A stretch of 51,570 bases of DNA, from NCBI GenBank assembly GCA_900321655.1, contig ONWU01000007.1, positions 1 to 51,570 of the forward strand, read 5' to 3'. The notes below the pieces were generated by a model that was not told where the DNA came from, searched no databases, and was given only the letters and a program-made list of their open reading frames with translations. Source of the stretch: an uncultured Bacteroidales bacterium. GTDB taxonomy: Bacteria; Bacteroidota; Bacteroidia; Bacteroidales; UBA932. A program made the translations under genes and the position numbers. Below are positions 1-8,122 of this stretch, piece after piece (within the stretch, counting starts at the first letter, position 1; each line of letters opens with the position of its first letter).

Positions 1-50
1 GAGAAAATAATCCTATATTTGCCAAACCAGGCTTGAAACGTTAACTCAAG

Positions 51-93
51 TGGGTGGTTATCGCCGAAATGCCTGGGTGGTCATCGCCGAAAT
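51..93. repeat. 20-bp direct repeat, period 23 bp
   Basis: Two copies of TGGGTGGTTATCGCCGAAAT, at 51-70 and 74-93, differ at one base (T/C). They lie just upstream of the XRE regulator. Tandem repeats containing GGTGGTCATC resemble the multiple terminal repeats of IS21-family elements, so this may be the right end of an IS whose body lies left of the window. Paired operators for the regulator are the alternative. The sequence alone does not decide. Confidence 0.55.
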
Positions 94-123
94 CCGCAGA
101 AATGCAAGGAAAACTCGATTTTT

Positions 124-747
124 ATGGCAAAAAATAAAACCCATTCCGAAGAGGCCTACTTGTTTTTAGATGCTTTCCGCAAAAAGAACTCTCTTTTACA
201 ACAAGAGGTTGCAGATTTTCTTGGCACATCAAGGGGATATATTTCAATGGTCGAACAGGGGGATAGCAAACTGTCCACCAATAAGATCGAAAAGCTTTAC
301 GAAAGTGCCATTGAGAAGAATTGGGATATATCAGATCTTGTTCCTGCTTATAGTCGGCTGGAACAGGTCTTCAACTACATTTCCAACAAGGCCTTCGGAG
401 TACAAGCTAGTTGGGAGGTAAAAGAGGAGTTGGACAAGGTGCTTCCCGCATTATTATCCCCTGCTATCATTCAGAAAATAAGGCATGGAGAAATAGGTCT
501 TACGGGAGCTGTTGCTGATGCCATCATAAAACAATACCCAGAGATAAATAGGCAATGGCTTCTAGATGGAACAGGAGAGATGCTCCTTGCTCCCAGTGAT
601 GGTCCCTCAGAGTTGGAAAAGCTCCGTGAGGAAGTCCGTCTTCTTCGGGCTAGTCTGGATGAATACAAAGAGGAGAACAAAAAACTCCTTTCAGCATTAC
701 CCGGCATGATTGCAGCCGAAATAGCGAAAGGAGTGAGCAATAAGTGA
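124..747 (+). CDS. XRE-family HTH transcriptional regulator (phage/ICE-type)
   Basis: A 207-residue DNA-binding protein. Residues ~14-70 form a helix-turn-helix of the Cro/C1 type (QQEVADFLGTSRGYISMVEQ). The middle contains a segment (ITGAVADAIIKQYPEINRQW-like: GLTGAVADAIIKQYPEINRQ, WLLDGTGEML) typical of short phage- and conjugative-element repressors, which also carry a WLLxGxGxM motif. The last ~50 residues are a charged coiled coil (ELEKLREEVRLLRASLDEYK) suited to dimerisation. The gene is AT-richer than the core genome and lies between a direct repeat and a tRNA-half att scar, so it is most likely cargo of the integrated element. Its targets are unknown; autoregulation through the upstream repeat is possible. 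Confidence 0.8.
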   Translation: MAKNKTHSEEAYLFLDAFRKKNSLLQQEVADFLGTSRGYISMVEQGDSKLSTNKIEKLYESAIEKNWDISDLVPAYSRLEQVFNYISNKAFGVQASWEVKEELDKVLPALLSPAIIQKIRHGEIGLTGAVADAIIKQYPEINRQWLLDGTGEMLLAPSDGPSELEKLREEVRLLRASLDEYKEENKKLLSALPGMIAAEIAKGVSNK

Positions 748-781
748 GCATTTTTTATGACTCGGAGAAACGAACTATAAA

Positions 782-2260
782 TCAACGAACTACAGCACAC
801 AAAATACTGCTTCTAAGCTGTGGGTCTTGGGTTCGAATCCCAACGGAATCACAAGAAAAGAGACCTTCCGGTCTCTTTTCTTGTAGATGGCCCGTGGCAG
901 GGTCGGGGCCGGGGAACAGGACCGTGGTCATCAGGTAGCCCACGATGGTAGCAACGCCCACACTGATCAAGCCCGGCATCATAAAGCTGTGATTCAGAAG
1001 GTATTTGCCGATGACCGTGGTTCCGCTTCGGTCGAAGTTGACGGTGGCGATATCCGAAGGATAGTTGGGGATGAAGAAGTACCCGTAGACACTGGGGAAT
1101 ACGCCCAGCAGCACCGGCCCAGCGATGCCCAGTTCGTATGCCAGGGGCAGCATGGCCACCACCACGGCGCCCTGGGAATTGATGAGCACCGAGACCAGGA
1201 AGAACACCAGAGCTATGCTCCAGGGGTATGCCGAAACCAGGTCTGTGAGCATCAGCTTCATCTGGTCCATATAGTTGCCGAAATACGTATCGGCCAGCCA
1301 GGCGATGCCGTAGATGGCCACCACAGCCACCATTCCGCTCTGCCAAACAGCTCCGGCCACAGCTTTCTTGGGAGAGGCCTTGCAGAACATAATGTTGGCA
1401 GCCGCCGCCGTGAGCATAATAATCTGGATGCAGATGTTCATCTTGGGCAGGTTGATGGCTTTGGCCAGAGTTTCCCCTCCTTCCACATGAATCATCTGGC
1501 AGAAGGCAAAGCCCACAATCACCAGCAGGGCACCCAAGAAAATGAATACGGAGGCCTTGGCGGGCTTGGAGATCACCTTGTCCAGGGTGGTGGCGGAGTT
1601 GCCATACATATAATTGTACATCTCCGGATCGGCCTTTCTGGCCAGGAATTCGGTATCCTCATCCAACTCTTTACCGCGCTTGTAGGACGCGGCGGCAGCG
1701 CACATCAGGCCCATCAGGCATGCCGGAATGGTGACCAGCAGCACCTGAGGGATACTCACCATATACCCGTTGGCATTGGAGATGGTGACAAAGGCCACCA
1801 CGGCCGCAGCGATGGGAGAGCAGGTAATTCCCACCTGCGAAGCCACGGAAGACACTCCGCAGGGCCTTTCGGGCCGAATATTCTTTTTAAGGGCGATATC
1901 ACAGATGATGGGCATAATGGTATACACCACGTGGCCGGTTCCCACCAGTACCGTAAGGAAGAAAGTTACCAGCGGGCCCAGGAAGGTGATGTGGTCCGGG
2001 TGCTTTCTAAGCATCTTTTCGGCTATCTGGATCATCCAGTCCATACCGCCGGAGGCCTGCAGGGTACCTGCACAGGTTACGGCCGCGATGATGATGTAGA
2101 TAACGTCCGTGGGGGGTGTGCCCGGTTTGAGGCCGAAGCCGAAAACCAGGATGGCCAGGCCGATTCCGCTGATGGCGCCCAGCGCCAGCGACCCATATCG
2201 GGAACCCACATACAAAGCTGCCAGCACGATGAGCAGCTGAATAATCATGGAGAAGGTCAT
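782..2260 (-). CDS. Anaerobic C4-dicarboxylate antiporter, DcuA/DcuB family
   Basis: A membrane carrier of about 492 residues, almost entirely made of hydrophobic helices (10-12). Dcu carriers exchange fumarate, malate or aspartate for succinate during fumarate respiration. Family-typical stretches include VGTGHVVYTIMPIICDIA, GVSSVASQVGITCSPIAAA, and PSVYGYFFIPNYPSDIATV near the C-terminus. The start at 2260 (MTFSMIIQLL) is preferred over an in-frame ATG at 2311, because the family begins at its first membrane helix. The end is odd: after the last helix (VGYLMTTVLFPG) the frame runs on for about 40 residues through the terminator and the antisense of the tRNA remnant (SVGIRTQDPQLRSS), stopping at 782. 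That tail is not a conserved domain. Succinate export fits a fermentative Bacteroidales. Confidence 0.88.
   Translation of the reverse strand: MTFSMIIQLLIVLAALYVGSRYGSLALGAISGIGLAILVFGFGLKPGTPPTDVIYIIIAAVTCAGTLQASGGMDWMIQIAEKMLRKHPDHITFLGPLVTFFLTVLVGTGHVVYTIMPIICDIALKKNIRPERPCGVSSVASQVGITCSPIAAAVVAFVTISNANGYMVSIPQVLLVTIPACLMGLMCAAAASYKRGKELDEDTEFLARKADPEMYNYMYGNSATTLDKVISKPAKASVFIFLGALLVIVGFAFCQMIHVEGGETLAKAINLPKMNICIQIIMLTAAAANIMFCKASPKKAVAGAVWQSGMVAVVAIYGIAWLADTYFGNYMDQMKLMLTDLVSAYPWSIALVFFLVSVLINSQGAVVVAMLPLAYELGIAGPVLLGVFPSVYGYFFIPNYPSDIATVNFDRSGTTVIGKYLLNHSFMMPGLISVGVATIVGYLMTTVLFPGPDPATGHLQEKRPEGLFSCDSVGIRTQDPQLRSSILCAVVR
810..851 (+). other. tRNA-Arg(TCT) 3' half: att scar of an integrated element
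   Basis: From position 810 the sequence reads as the anticodon loop CTTCTAA, right anticodon arm GCTGT, variable loop GGGTC, T arm TTGGG-TTCGAAT-CCCAA, acceptor strand CGGAATC and discriminator A. The five bases before the loop (TACTG) do not pair with GCTGT (ACAGC would be needed), and no D arm or 5' acceptor strand GATTCCG lies upstream. It is therefore a 3' half only. Elements of the tyrosine-integrase type recombine in the anticodon-loop-to-3'-end part of tRNA genes and leave just such a fragment. The intact tRNA is expected at the other end of the element, outside the window. Confidence 0.75.
852..883. terminator. Perfect 14-bp stem terminator after the tRNA remnant
   Basis: CAAGAAAAGAGACC (852-865) pairs perfectly with GGTCTCTTTTCTTG (870-883) around a TTCC loop. 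It directly follows the tRNA discriminator base and has T-rich and A-rich arms, so it could end transcription from either side, both the tRNA and the opposing dicarboxylate carrier gene. Confidence 0.75.
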
Positions 2261-2281
2261 AGTTTTAGTGTTTCTGGACGC

Positions 2282-2289
2282 TAAAGATA
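2282..2289 (-). promoter_or_regulatory. Candidate -7 box of the dicarboxylate carrier
   Basis: On the minus strand TATCTTTA lies 22 bases upstream of the chosen start. It is one base off the Bacteroidota -7 consensus TAnnTTTG. A TTG lies 16 bases further upstream, which is a weak -33 match. Confidence 0.45.
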
Positions 2290-2337
2290 CGGTTTTTTCG
2301 GGAAACAACACACTCTTCGCTAAAAAAAGGGACAGTA

Positions 2338-2363
2338 CTAATTATTCTAATTAATTAACTACT
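2338..2363 (+). promoter_or_regulatory. Conserved AT-rich leader of cassette 1
   Basis: TAATTATTCTAATTAATTA stands 6-7 bases before the start of the first coiled-coil lipoprotein gene. The same motif precedes the second copy (minus strand, 10982-11008) and, with one change, the third (minus strand, 16447-16474), although sequence further upstream differs. It is probably an unstructured ribosome-landing leader or a regulatory site shared by the cassettes. Confidence 0.6.
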
Positions 2364-5300
2364 ATGCAACACAAAGCACTATTTGTCGCAATGTTGGTGG
2401 GTTCCATTGGACTCGCCTCGTGCGTGAAGAACATTGAGTCGCAGTCTGTGACCGACGTTCGTAATGCTAAGGCAAAGCAGATTGAATCTGTTGCCAAGCT
2501 AAATGAAGCCACAGCCCAGGCCGAGGTGATCAAGGCCAACGCTGAGGCCACAATTGCCGCCGCTCAGGCCAAGTTGCTGGAGGCCCAGGCCAAGCAGGCT
2601 GAGGCTGAAGCTGCTCTCACCAAAGCCCAGGCAGATCTACAGGCCATTGAGGTAGAAATTGCCAAGGTAAAACTGGAAGAAGAAAAGGTTATTCTGCAGG
2701 CAAAGAAGGCAGAACTACAAAAGCTGATCGCCGAGTATGAGGCTGCCATCGCCCTGGCCGAGGCCCAAATGCAGGAATACCTGAACAGACTGGCCAACGC
2801 CGAAGCCCAGGCAGAGATTGACGCTCTCAAGAACCAGGCCGAGCTCTTAAAGCAGGAGAAGCGTCTGGCCGCTGCCGCCGCCTCTCTGGAAGACGAACTC
2901 CGGGCCCGCGTTACCACTGTGTGGAACAACTACTCCACTGCGGTAAACAACTACAATACCAAGGCTGTGGAACTGGTTAAAAAGGAGGCAGAGCTGGCCA
3001 AGCTGCAGGCAAAAGCTGTTGACAACAGAGAAATTACTTACGACGAGATTGTCGCTCAGGAGGCCAAGATTGCTCGCCTGGAGGAAGAACTTGAAGTCAT
3101 GGAAGAGTATCTCGAAATGACTTCCGATGAGATCAAGGAACTTATCGAGCCCGCTCGCGAAGCTCTGATCGCCGCTAACACCGCTCAGGCTGAAGCCACA
3201 GCCATCAAGACTGCCGCCAGTAACGAGTATTATACCCTCAATGGCAAAGCCAAAGAGTACGAGCAGGGTTGGTATAATAATTTTGAGAATTTCGTCTACA
3301 ATCATAGTTCTTTGTATCCAAAATTCAATGGTGTTTATAACATATATAACCAAGAGACAGAGCGCTATGAATCAGGTCTCTACTTCTATCAAGAAGAAGG
3401 GACTAACCTGAGTCAGATCTTTGTACCTCTTTGGACCTCTGATTACGGCTACTTGGAAGAGAAAGAGTTAGCTATTTATCCGGAGCCGGTGGAGGGTGTC
3501 CGTGCAACCAACACTGTATCTATCCCGGCCGTCATTAAGTTTAATCCGGCACAGATTTTTACCGAGAACTTCGATCAGTATTTCAAGGTCTTGGTTGACA
3601 ACCAGAAAAAGAATGCCGAAACCCAAAAGGAACAACTTAAGACCAGTTACGACGCCGACGTTGAATATGTAGAAGGTAAGATTACGGCTCTGAAGGGAGA
3701 ACTGGCCGCCTACGGCGATTATGTAGCCGCCGCCAGGCCCGAAATTGAGGAAGCCCGTACAGCCCTTATCAAAGCCGACGAAGAGGTAGAAAAGGCCGAT
3801 GCTGACAGACAGGCAAAGCAGGCCGCCTACAACAACTACGTCACAAGCCAGGCCTCTATCAGTTATCAGGCCCAGAATGAAAGGATGGCATCCAACGCAT
3901 TAAAGGTCGCCGAAGAGAACCTTCGTAAGGCCCAGATGGATTTCTCTGAGAAGAATTTCACCGTTGAAGAGCTGAAAGCCAAGATTGAACTGGATACCTA
4001 TAACCTGTATCTTGCAGATTCCACTGCCGCCAAACGCCAGCGTGAGTATAATGTTGCTGCAGAAAAGGTAACCACCGAAATCGTGACCGCCAAGAACGAC
4101 GCCATCGCTGCTGTAACTACTCAGGAAGGTGTAATCGCTACTGCTCAGGCTAATTTTGATGCTGCCGTTGAAGCTTTCCGGGCTGCCATGGTTGTTTACA
4201 CCGCCACGCCTAACGCTACTACCTTGGCCGATTTGCAGACCAAGGAACAAGAGATGAATACGGCCAAGCAGACCATGCAGACGGAAGAAGCTAAGATGGA
4301 GGGTGAAACTGGCCTCATCGCCAAGATGAACGCTGCCATTGATGCATTCAATACCGTAAACGGCCCCGCAGAGGATGCCCTGAAGGCTTGGGATAGTGCC
4401 AAGGAAATTGCTAATGACGCCCGTGCAAAGCTCGGTAATAAGAGCCAGCCCGCTTCTTCTGCTGTTAATGCTACCACTTGGCAGAAATACAACCAGGCTG
4501 TAATCGATTTTAATACCGCCAAGACCAATCTGGGCGAAGAAACCGATCCTAAGTCATATACCGGCAGCGCTTGGGCCAAGTACAACCAGGCAAAGGATGA
4601 CCTCGAAGTCGCTCACAAGGCTAATCCGGACGACAGCGAAGAATACATAAAGCTCTACGATGAATGGCAGGAAGCCGAAAGAGTGTACAACGAAAGAGTT
4701 GCCGAAAGAGCAACGAAGGGTCAGGAACTCCGTACTGCGTACTATAAGTATCCAGAATACTGTTGGCAGACCAGTTTTGGTAATGGATACGAAAAGGAAG
4801 TCGATACCACTCTTGAGTCCTATATTTATTGGGACGACGTAAATGTGGTAACGTATACCACCTATAAGAATATGGATACCTGGGTAACAAATGAAACCTA
4901 TTTCAATGTTTATGTTCCTTCTCTCCATAAACCTCGCATCGCTTGGTACGAAGCAAAGCTGAAAGATCTGAAGGCTAAGTACGACGAGGACGTTGCTGCA
5001 CAGGAAAAGAACGTCACCGACCTTGAAAAAGATATTGCCAAGGTTAAGGAAGCCCTTGCAGAATACAAGGCTATGGAGACTGACTATCTGGCTTATGGCG
5101 AAGAGCTGGTGAATGCCAAGAAGGCCTATTATGAGGCTTTGAAGGATGAAACCGACGCCAAGAACGTTCAGTCTGAGGCCCAGGCTGCTTATAACGCCCT
5201 TAACGCCTTGCTGACTGCCAAGGTCTATGTGGACGAGAATGGCAACCAGAAGACCACTGAGCAGTTAGAGGCTTTGATCAAGCAGAAGAAGCAGGAAATC

Positions 5301-5522
5301 ATTACTGCTTACGACCAGCTCGAGGAACTGTATAATCAGTACATGATGCTTGGTAGAAAGGATGCTGCCGGCAAATATGAGGTTGAGTACATTGCCCAAC
5401 TCAGGATTGATATCGAAAAACTCGAGGCAGAACTTGCCGTCCTTGAGGCCCAGATTGAATCCTACGCTGCCGAACTGGAAATTCTCCTTGAGGAGCTGGG
5501 TGAAGAACCTGACGTTGAGTAA
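2364..5522 (+). CDS. Giant coiled-coil lipoprotein, cassette copy 1
   Basis: A 1052-residue protein that I do not recognise as a named family. Signal peptide II with lipobox LASC and lipidated Cys20. Residues ~30-270 and most of ~410-790 and ~900-1045 are Ala/Glu/Lys-rich heptad coiled coil (for example AEAALTKAQADLQAIEVEIA). Two aromatic, non-helical inserts interrupt it: residues ~290-395, which carries the motif FVPLW followed by YPEPVEG, and ~790-855, rich in Tyr and Trp. The residues after Cys20 (VKNIES) lack the acidic run of known Bacteroidota surface-export signals, so a periplasmic-facing outer-membrane anchor is possible. An outer-membrane barrel gene follows after 45 bp. Paralogs lie at 8123-10981 and 13543-16446. 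Function unknown; a long filament or spacer working with the barrel is inferred. Confidence 0.85.
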   Translation: MQHKALFVAMLVGSIGLASCVKNIESQSVTDVRNAKAKQIESVAKLNEATAQAEVIKANAEATIAAAQAKLLEAQAKQAEAEAALTKAQADLQAIEVEIAKVKLEEEKVILQAKKAELQKLIAEYEAAIALAEAQMQEYLNRLANAEAQAEIDALKNQAELLKQEKRLAAAAASLEDELRARVTTVWNNYSTAVNNYNTKAVELVKKEAELAKLQAKAVDNREITYDEIVAQEAKIARLEEELEVMEEYLEMTSDEIKELIEPAREALIAANTAQAEATAIKTAASNEYYTLNGKAKEYEQGWYNNFENFVYNHSSLYPKFNGVYNIYNQETERYESGLYFYQEEGTNLSQIFVPLWTSDYGYLEEKELAIYPEPVEGVRATNTVSIPAVIKFNPAQIFTENFDQYFKVLVDNQKKNAETQKEQLKTSYDADVEYVEGKITALKGELAAYGDYVAAARPEIEEARTALIKADEEVEKADADRQAKQAAYNNYVTSQASISYQAQNERMASNALKVAEENLRKAQMDFSEKNFTVEELKAKIELDTYNLYLADSTAAKRQREYNVAAEKVTTEIVTAKNDAIAAVTTQEGVIATAQANFDAAVEAFRAAMVVYTATPNATTLADLQTKEQEMNTAKQTMQTEEAKMEGETGLIAKMNAAIDAFNTVNGPAEDALKAWDSAKEIANDARAKLGNKSQPASSAVNATTWQKYNQAVIDFNTAKTNLGEETDPKSYTGSAWAKYNQAKDDLEVAHKANPDDSEEYIKLYDEWQEAERVYNERVAERATKGQELRTAYYKYPEYCWQTSFGNGYEKEVDTTLESYIYWDDVNVVTYTTYKNMDTWVTNETYFNVYVPSLHKPRIAWYEAKLKDLKAKYDEDVAAQEKNVTDLEKDIAKVKEALAEYKAMETDYLAYGEELVNAKKAYYEALKDETDAKNVQSEAQAAYNALNALLTAKVYVDENGNQKTTEQLEALIKQKKQEIITAYDQLEELYNQYMMLGRKDAAGKYEVEYIAQLRIDIEKLEAELAVLEAQIESYAAELEILLEELGEEPDVE

Positions 5523-5567
5523 TCAACCCCTGCCTAATATTGTAAGACTACAAGACAAGCCAGTACA

Positions 5568-6305
5568 ATGAATATCAACAGAATATTTACTATTGCTGCA
5601 GCAATGCTGATCACGGTGGGCGCATTCGCCCAGGAGCAGCAGGGCCGTATCAAGCCCGTGCGTCTTGGCGTGAGTGTCACCGTAGGAAGCAATGCATACG
5701 CAGGCATCAGTGCCCTGCCTGGCACGCTGGCTTCATACGAAAGCGCTGCCTTGTCCACCAACTGGATGGACAAGGCTCCGGCTTTCGGAATTGAAGGCAG
5801 TATGATCATTTGCGACCGCTGGAAACTGGACCTGGGCGGAGCCTTTAACTTTGGTTTCAACCCTGGTTATCCCGGCGTGGAGGGAACCGGTTCCGACTAT
5901 GGAGACATTCCCACCTATGAACCTGTTGCCTTGCAGCAAAACATATCGTATTTGGTCTATCTGGCAGGCAGCTACTACTTCCGGATTCCTGCGATTCCCG
6001 CTCTCCGTCCTTCCATCGGCCTTCGGGCCAGTGGCAGCTATGCCAACAACCAGAAGTTGGCCGCCTCCGAGGACTGGTTAGGCGTATCCGTAGGAGAAAC
6101 CTTCACCCTGGGCGCTTCCGTGATAGCCGGAATTGATTACTACTTCAGCCAGCACTTCTTCGTTGGTATGGGCGTAGATCTATTTCGCTATGTATACGGT
6201 GTGACAGCCCAGCGTCCGCAGGAAGGACTGGGTGTCCTGGGAGCTGACAACCACAATTTCGGTTTCCTGGGAGCACCCAAGATCAAGATTGGATTCGTCT
6301 TCTAG
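5568..6305 (+). CDS. Outer-membrane beta-barrel, cassette copy 1
   Basis: A 245-residue protein with Sec signal peptide ending AFAQ. The mature part alternates short amphipathic strands and ends in Phe (KIKIGFVF), the usual C-terminal signature for BAM-assembled barrels. Its size suits an 8-stranded barrel, of the broad OmpA/OmpW-like class. It follows the coiled-coil lipoprotein after 45 bp, and the spacer contains ACAAGCCAGTA just before the start, a string also found before copies 2 and 3. The three barrels share most residues (for example SNAYAGISALPGTLASY and GAPKIKIGFVF), much more than the three lipoproteins do. The pairing suggests the barrel holds or exports its lipoprotein partner, but this is inference. 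Confidence 0.85.
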   Translation: MNINRIFTIAAAMLITVGAFAQEQQGRIKPVRLGVSVTVGSNAYAGISALPGTLASYESAALSTNWMDKAPAFGIEGSMIICDRWKLDLGGAFNFGFNPGYPGVEGTGSDYGDIPTYEPVALQQNISYLVYLAGSYYFRIPAIPALRPSIGLRASGSYANNQKLAASEDWLGVSVGETFTLGASVIAGIDYYFSQHFFVGMGVDLFRYVYGVTAQRPQEGLGVLGADNHNFGFLGAPKIKIGFVF

Positions 6306-6323
6306 AACGAGTTTCCTACCCCC

Positions 6324-6361
6324 TACGAAAGAGCCGGCTACATGGTCGGCTCTTTTTTATT
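6324..6361 (+). terminator. Cassette 1 terminator; left inverted repeat of the recombinase gene
   Basis: AGAGCCGGC...GGTCGGCTCT forms a hairpin followed by TTTTTT, an intrinsic terminator for the barrel gene. The block TACGAAAGAGCCGGC...GGTCGGCTCTTTTTTATT recurs in inverted orientation at 7300-7337, on the far side of the recombinase gene, and once more after cassette 3 (12713-12745). Confidence 0.8.
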
Positions 6362-6386
6362 ACCTTGCAAACTTAAACTATTTTTT

Positions 6387-7304
6387 ATGGAAAACAAACT
6401 CATTTTCAATGAGGTAGCTTTGCTATGGGAGGAAGAGAAAAAAACCTGGGTGAAACGCTCGACATTCTCCGTTTATTCCCTTCATTTGCACAAGCACCTG
6501 ATTCCTGCTTTCAGCAGGTTCACCGACATCTGCGAGAGAGATGTACAGTCCTTTGTTTCCCGTCTTTTGAGTGAAGGCCTGCAGCAGAAAACCGTCCGGG
6601 ATATCCTGATGATTCTGCATATGGTCCTGAATTACGCCGTCAAGTACTGTGGCTGGGAACATAGGCCTATGGACATCCACTTTCCCACAAAACAGATGAA
6701 TTCTGCCCTTCACGTCCTCTCCCTTGCCCAGCAAAGGAAGTTGATGCTTTACCTAAGCCGGAATCTTTCCGGTTACAATCTGGGGATAGCCCTTTGTTTG
6801 AATACAGGCCTTCGCATAGGAGAAATCTGTGCCCTAACCTGGGGAGACCTGGATCTGAAGACGGGGGTGGTACACGTAAACAAAACCATCCAGCGGGTCT
6901 ATCTGGGAGACCATCACTCAGAAATAGTGGTGGATACGCCCAAAACTGTCAGCTCTTACCGGGACATCCCCCTGTCGCCAGATTTGGTAAACCTGCTCAG
7001 GCCCCTGAAAAAGGGTATCAAAAGCCATTACTATGTACTTACCAACCAGAGTAAACCCACAGAGCCCGCTCCATACCGGGCTTATTTTAAACGTGTCCTG
7101 AGGAAATTGGGACTTCCGCCCATCCATTTCCACGGCCTCCGGCACAGTTTTGCCACCCGCTGCATCGAATGCGGCTGTGACTACAAAACGGTAAGCGTCC
7201 TGCTGGGGCACGCCAACATCAGCACGACGCTCAACCTCTATGTCCATCCCGGCCTCTCCCACAAGAAAAAGGTCGTGAACAAGGCCTTCAGAAAGTTACA
7301 ATAA
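6387..7304 (+). CDS. Tyrosine recombinase (phage integrase family), between inverted cassettes
   Basis: A 305-residue site-specific recombinase with a helical core-binding domain (~1-105) and a catalytic domain (~110-300). The full catalytic set is visible: Arg143 (NTGLRIGEICALTW), Lys186 (TPKTVSSYR), His249-x-x-Arg252 (HGLRHSFATR), His275 (LLGHANISTT) and nucleophile Tyr285 (LNLYVHP), so it looks active. It lacks a long N-terminal arm-binding domain, as do simple Xer-like or invertase-type recombinases. The start at 6387 (MENKLIFNEV) is preferred to 6342, which lies inside the preceding terminator. The gene sits alone between two tail-to-tail cassettes and its stop codon lies at the edge of the right inverted repeat. 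A role in moving or inverting cassettes is inferred; a lone phage remnant is the alternative. Confidence 0.9.
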   Translation: MENKLIFNEVALLWEEEKKTWVKRSTFSVYSLHLHKHLIPAFSRFTDICERDVQSFVSRLLSEGLQQKTVRDILMILHMVLNYAVKYCGWEHRPMDIHFPTKQMNSALHVLSLAQQRKLMLYLSRNLSGYNLGIALCLNTGLRIGEICALTWGDLDLKTGVVHVNKTIQRVYLGDHHSEIVVDTPKTVSSYRDIPLSPDLVNLLRPLKKGIKSHYYVLTNQSKPTEPAPYRAYFKRVLRKLGLPPIHFHGLRHSFATRCIECGCDYKTVSVLLGHANISTTLNLYVHPGLSHKKKVVNKAFRKLQ

Positions 7305-7337
7305 AAAAGAGCCGACCCTTGCGGCCGGCTCTTTCGT
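7300..7337 (-). terminator. Cassette 2 terminator; right inverted repeat of the recombinase gene
   Basis: Read on the minus strand, TACGAAAGAGCCGGC...GGGTCGGCTCTTTTTTATT is a hairpin with T-tract just after the second barrel gene. It matches the block at 6324-6361 in inverted orientation, so the recombinase gene is bracketed by near-identical inverted repeats that are each hairpins. It may end both the minus-strand cassette and, less efficiently, the recombinase transcript. Confidence 0.8.
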
Positions 7338-7354
7338 ATGTAGGTTGGAAGTGC

Positions 7355-8092
7355 TTAGAACACGAATCCAATCTTGATCTTGGGAGCACCCAGGAAACCA
7401 AAGTTATGGGTGTCTGCGCCCAGCACTCCAAGGCCTTCCTGAGGACGGTGGGCAGTTACGCCGTACACGTAGCGGAACAAATCTACACCCATGCCTACAA
7501 AGAAGTTGCGACTGAAGTAGTAGTCCATTCCGACAATGACGGATGCACCCAGACGGTAGGTTTCCGACGCCGAGACACCCATCCAGTCCTCGGAGGGAGC
7601 AAGCTGCTGGTTGTTGCCATAACTTGCACCCAGGCGAAGGCCCAGGGAAGGACGAAGGGCCGGAGCCGACTTCACGCGGAAGTAGTAGCTGCCTGCAAGA
7701 TAGACCAAATACGACGTACTCTGCTGAAGGTTTACACCCTCATACGCGGGGACGTCACCGGGTTGTGTTCCAGTGCCTTCCACGCTAGGATAGGCTGGGT
7801 TGAAACCAAAGTTAAAGGCTCCGCCCAAATCCAGTTTCCATTTGTCGCAGATGATCATACTGCCTTCAACTCCGAAAGCCGGAGCCTTGTCCATCCAATT
7901 GACAGACGAGGCTTCGGTTCCGTATGAAGCCAGTGTGCCAGGCAGGGCACTGATGCTGGCATAGGCGTTGCTGCCCACGCTCACGCTCAGTCCCAGACGT
8001 ACAGGCTTGATACGGCCCTGCTGTTCCTGTGAGAAGGCGCTGGCGCTCACTAGCAACGCTGCAGCAAATACAAATATTCTATTGATATTCAT
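7355..8092 (-). CDS. Outer-membrane beta-barrel, cassette copy 2
   Basis: A 245-residue barrel with signal peptide ending SAFSQ and C-terminal KIKIGFVF, paralogous to the barrels at 5568-6305 and 12763-13503. It follows its lipoprotein partner after 30 bp, with the conserved string ACAAGCCAGTA before the start. The last ~70 bases and the 3' untranslated region (AAGCACTTCCAACCTACATA) are nearly identical to copy 3, which points to recent duplication or gene conversion between copies 2 and 3. Differences cluster in probable loops, such as the segments after TGTQPGDVP and LAPSEDWMG. Confidence 0.85.
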   Translation of the reverse strand: MNINRIFVFAAALLVSASAFSQEQQGRIKPVRLGLSVSVGSNAYASISALPGTLASYGTEASSVNWMDKAPAFGVEGSMIICDKWKLDLGGAFNFGFNPAYPSVEGTGTQPGDVPAYEGVNLQQSTSYLVYLAGSYYFRVKSAPALRPSLGLRLGASYGNNQQLAPSEDWMGVSASETYRLGASVIVGMDYYFSRNFFVGMGVDLFRYVYGVTAHRPQEGLGVLGADTHNFGFLGAPKIKIGFVF

Positions 8093-8122
8093 TATACTGG
8101 CTTGTAAATGTAGTCTTACTTA

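Noticed and set aside
51-93. The start of a CRISPR array
   Set aside because: Only two units with a 3-base gap; a CRISPR would need ~30-base spacers. No other CRISPR-like array was seen.
810-851. A complete tRNA-Arg gene
   Set aside because: The D arm, 5' acceptor strand and left anticodon arm are missing; only the 3' half is present.
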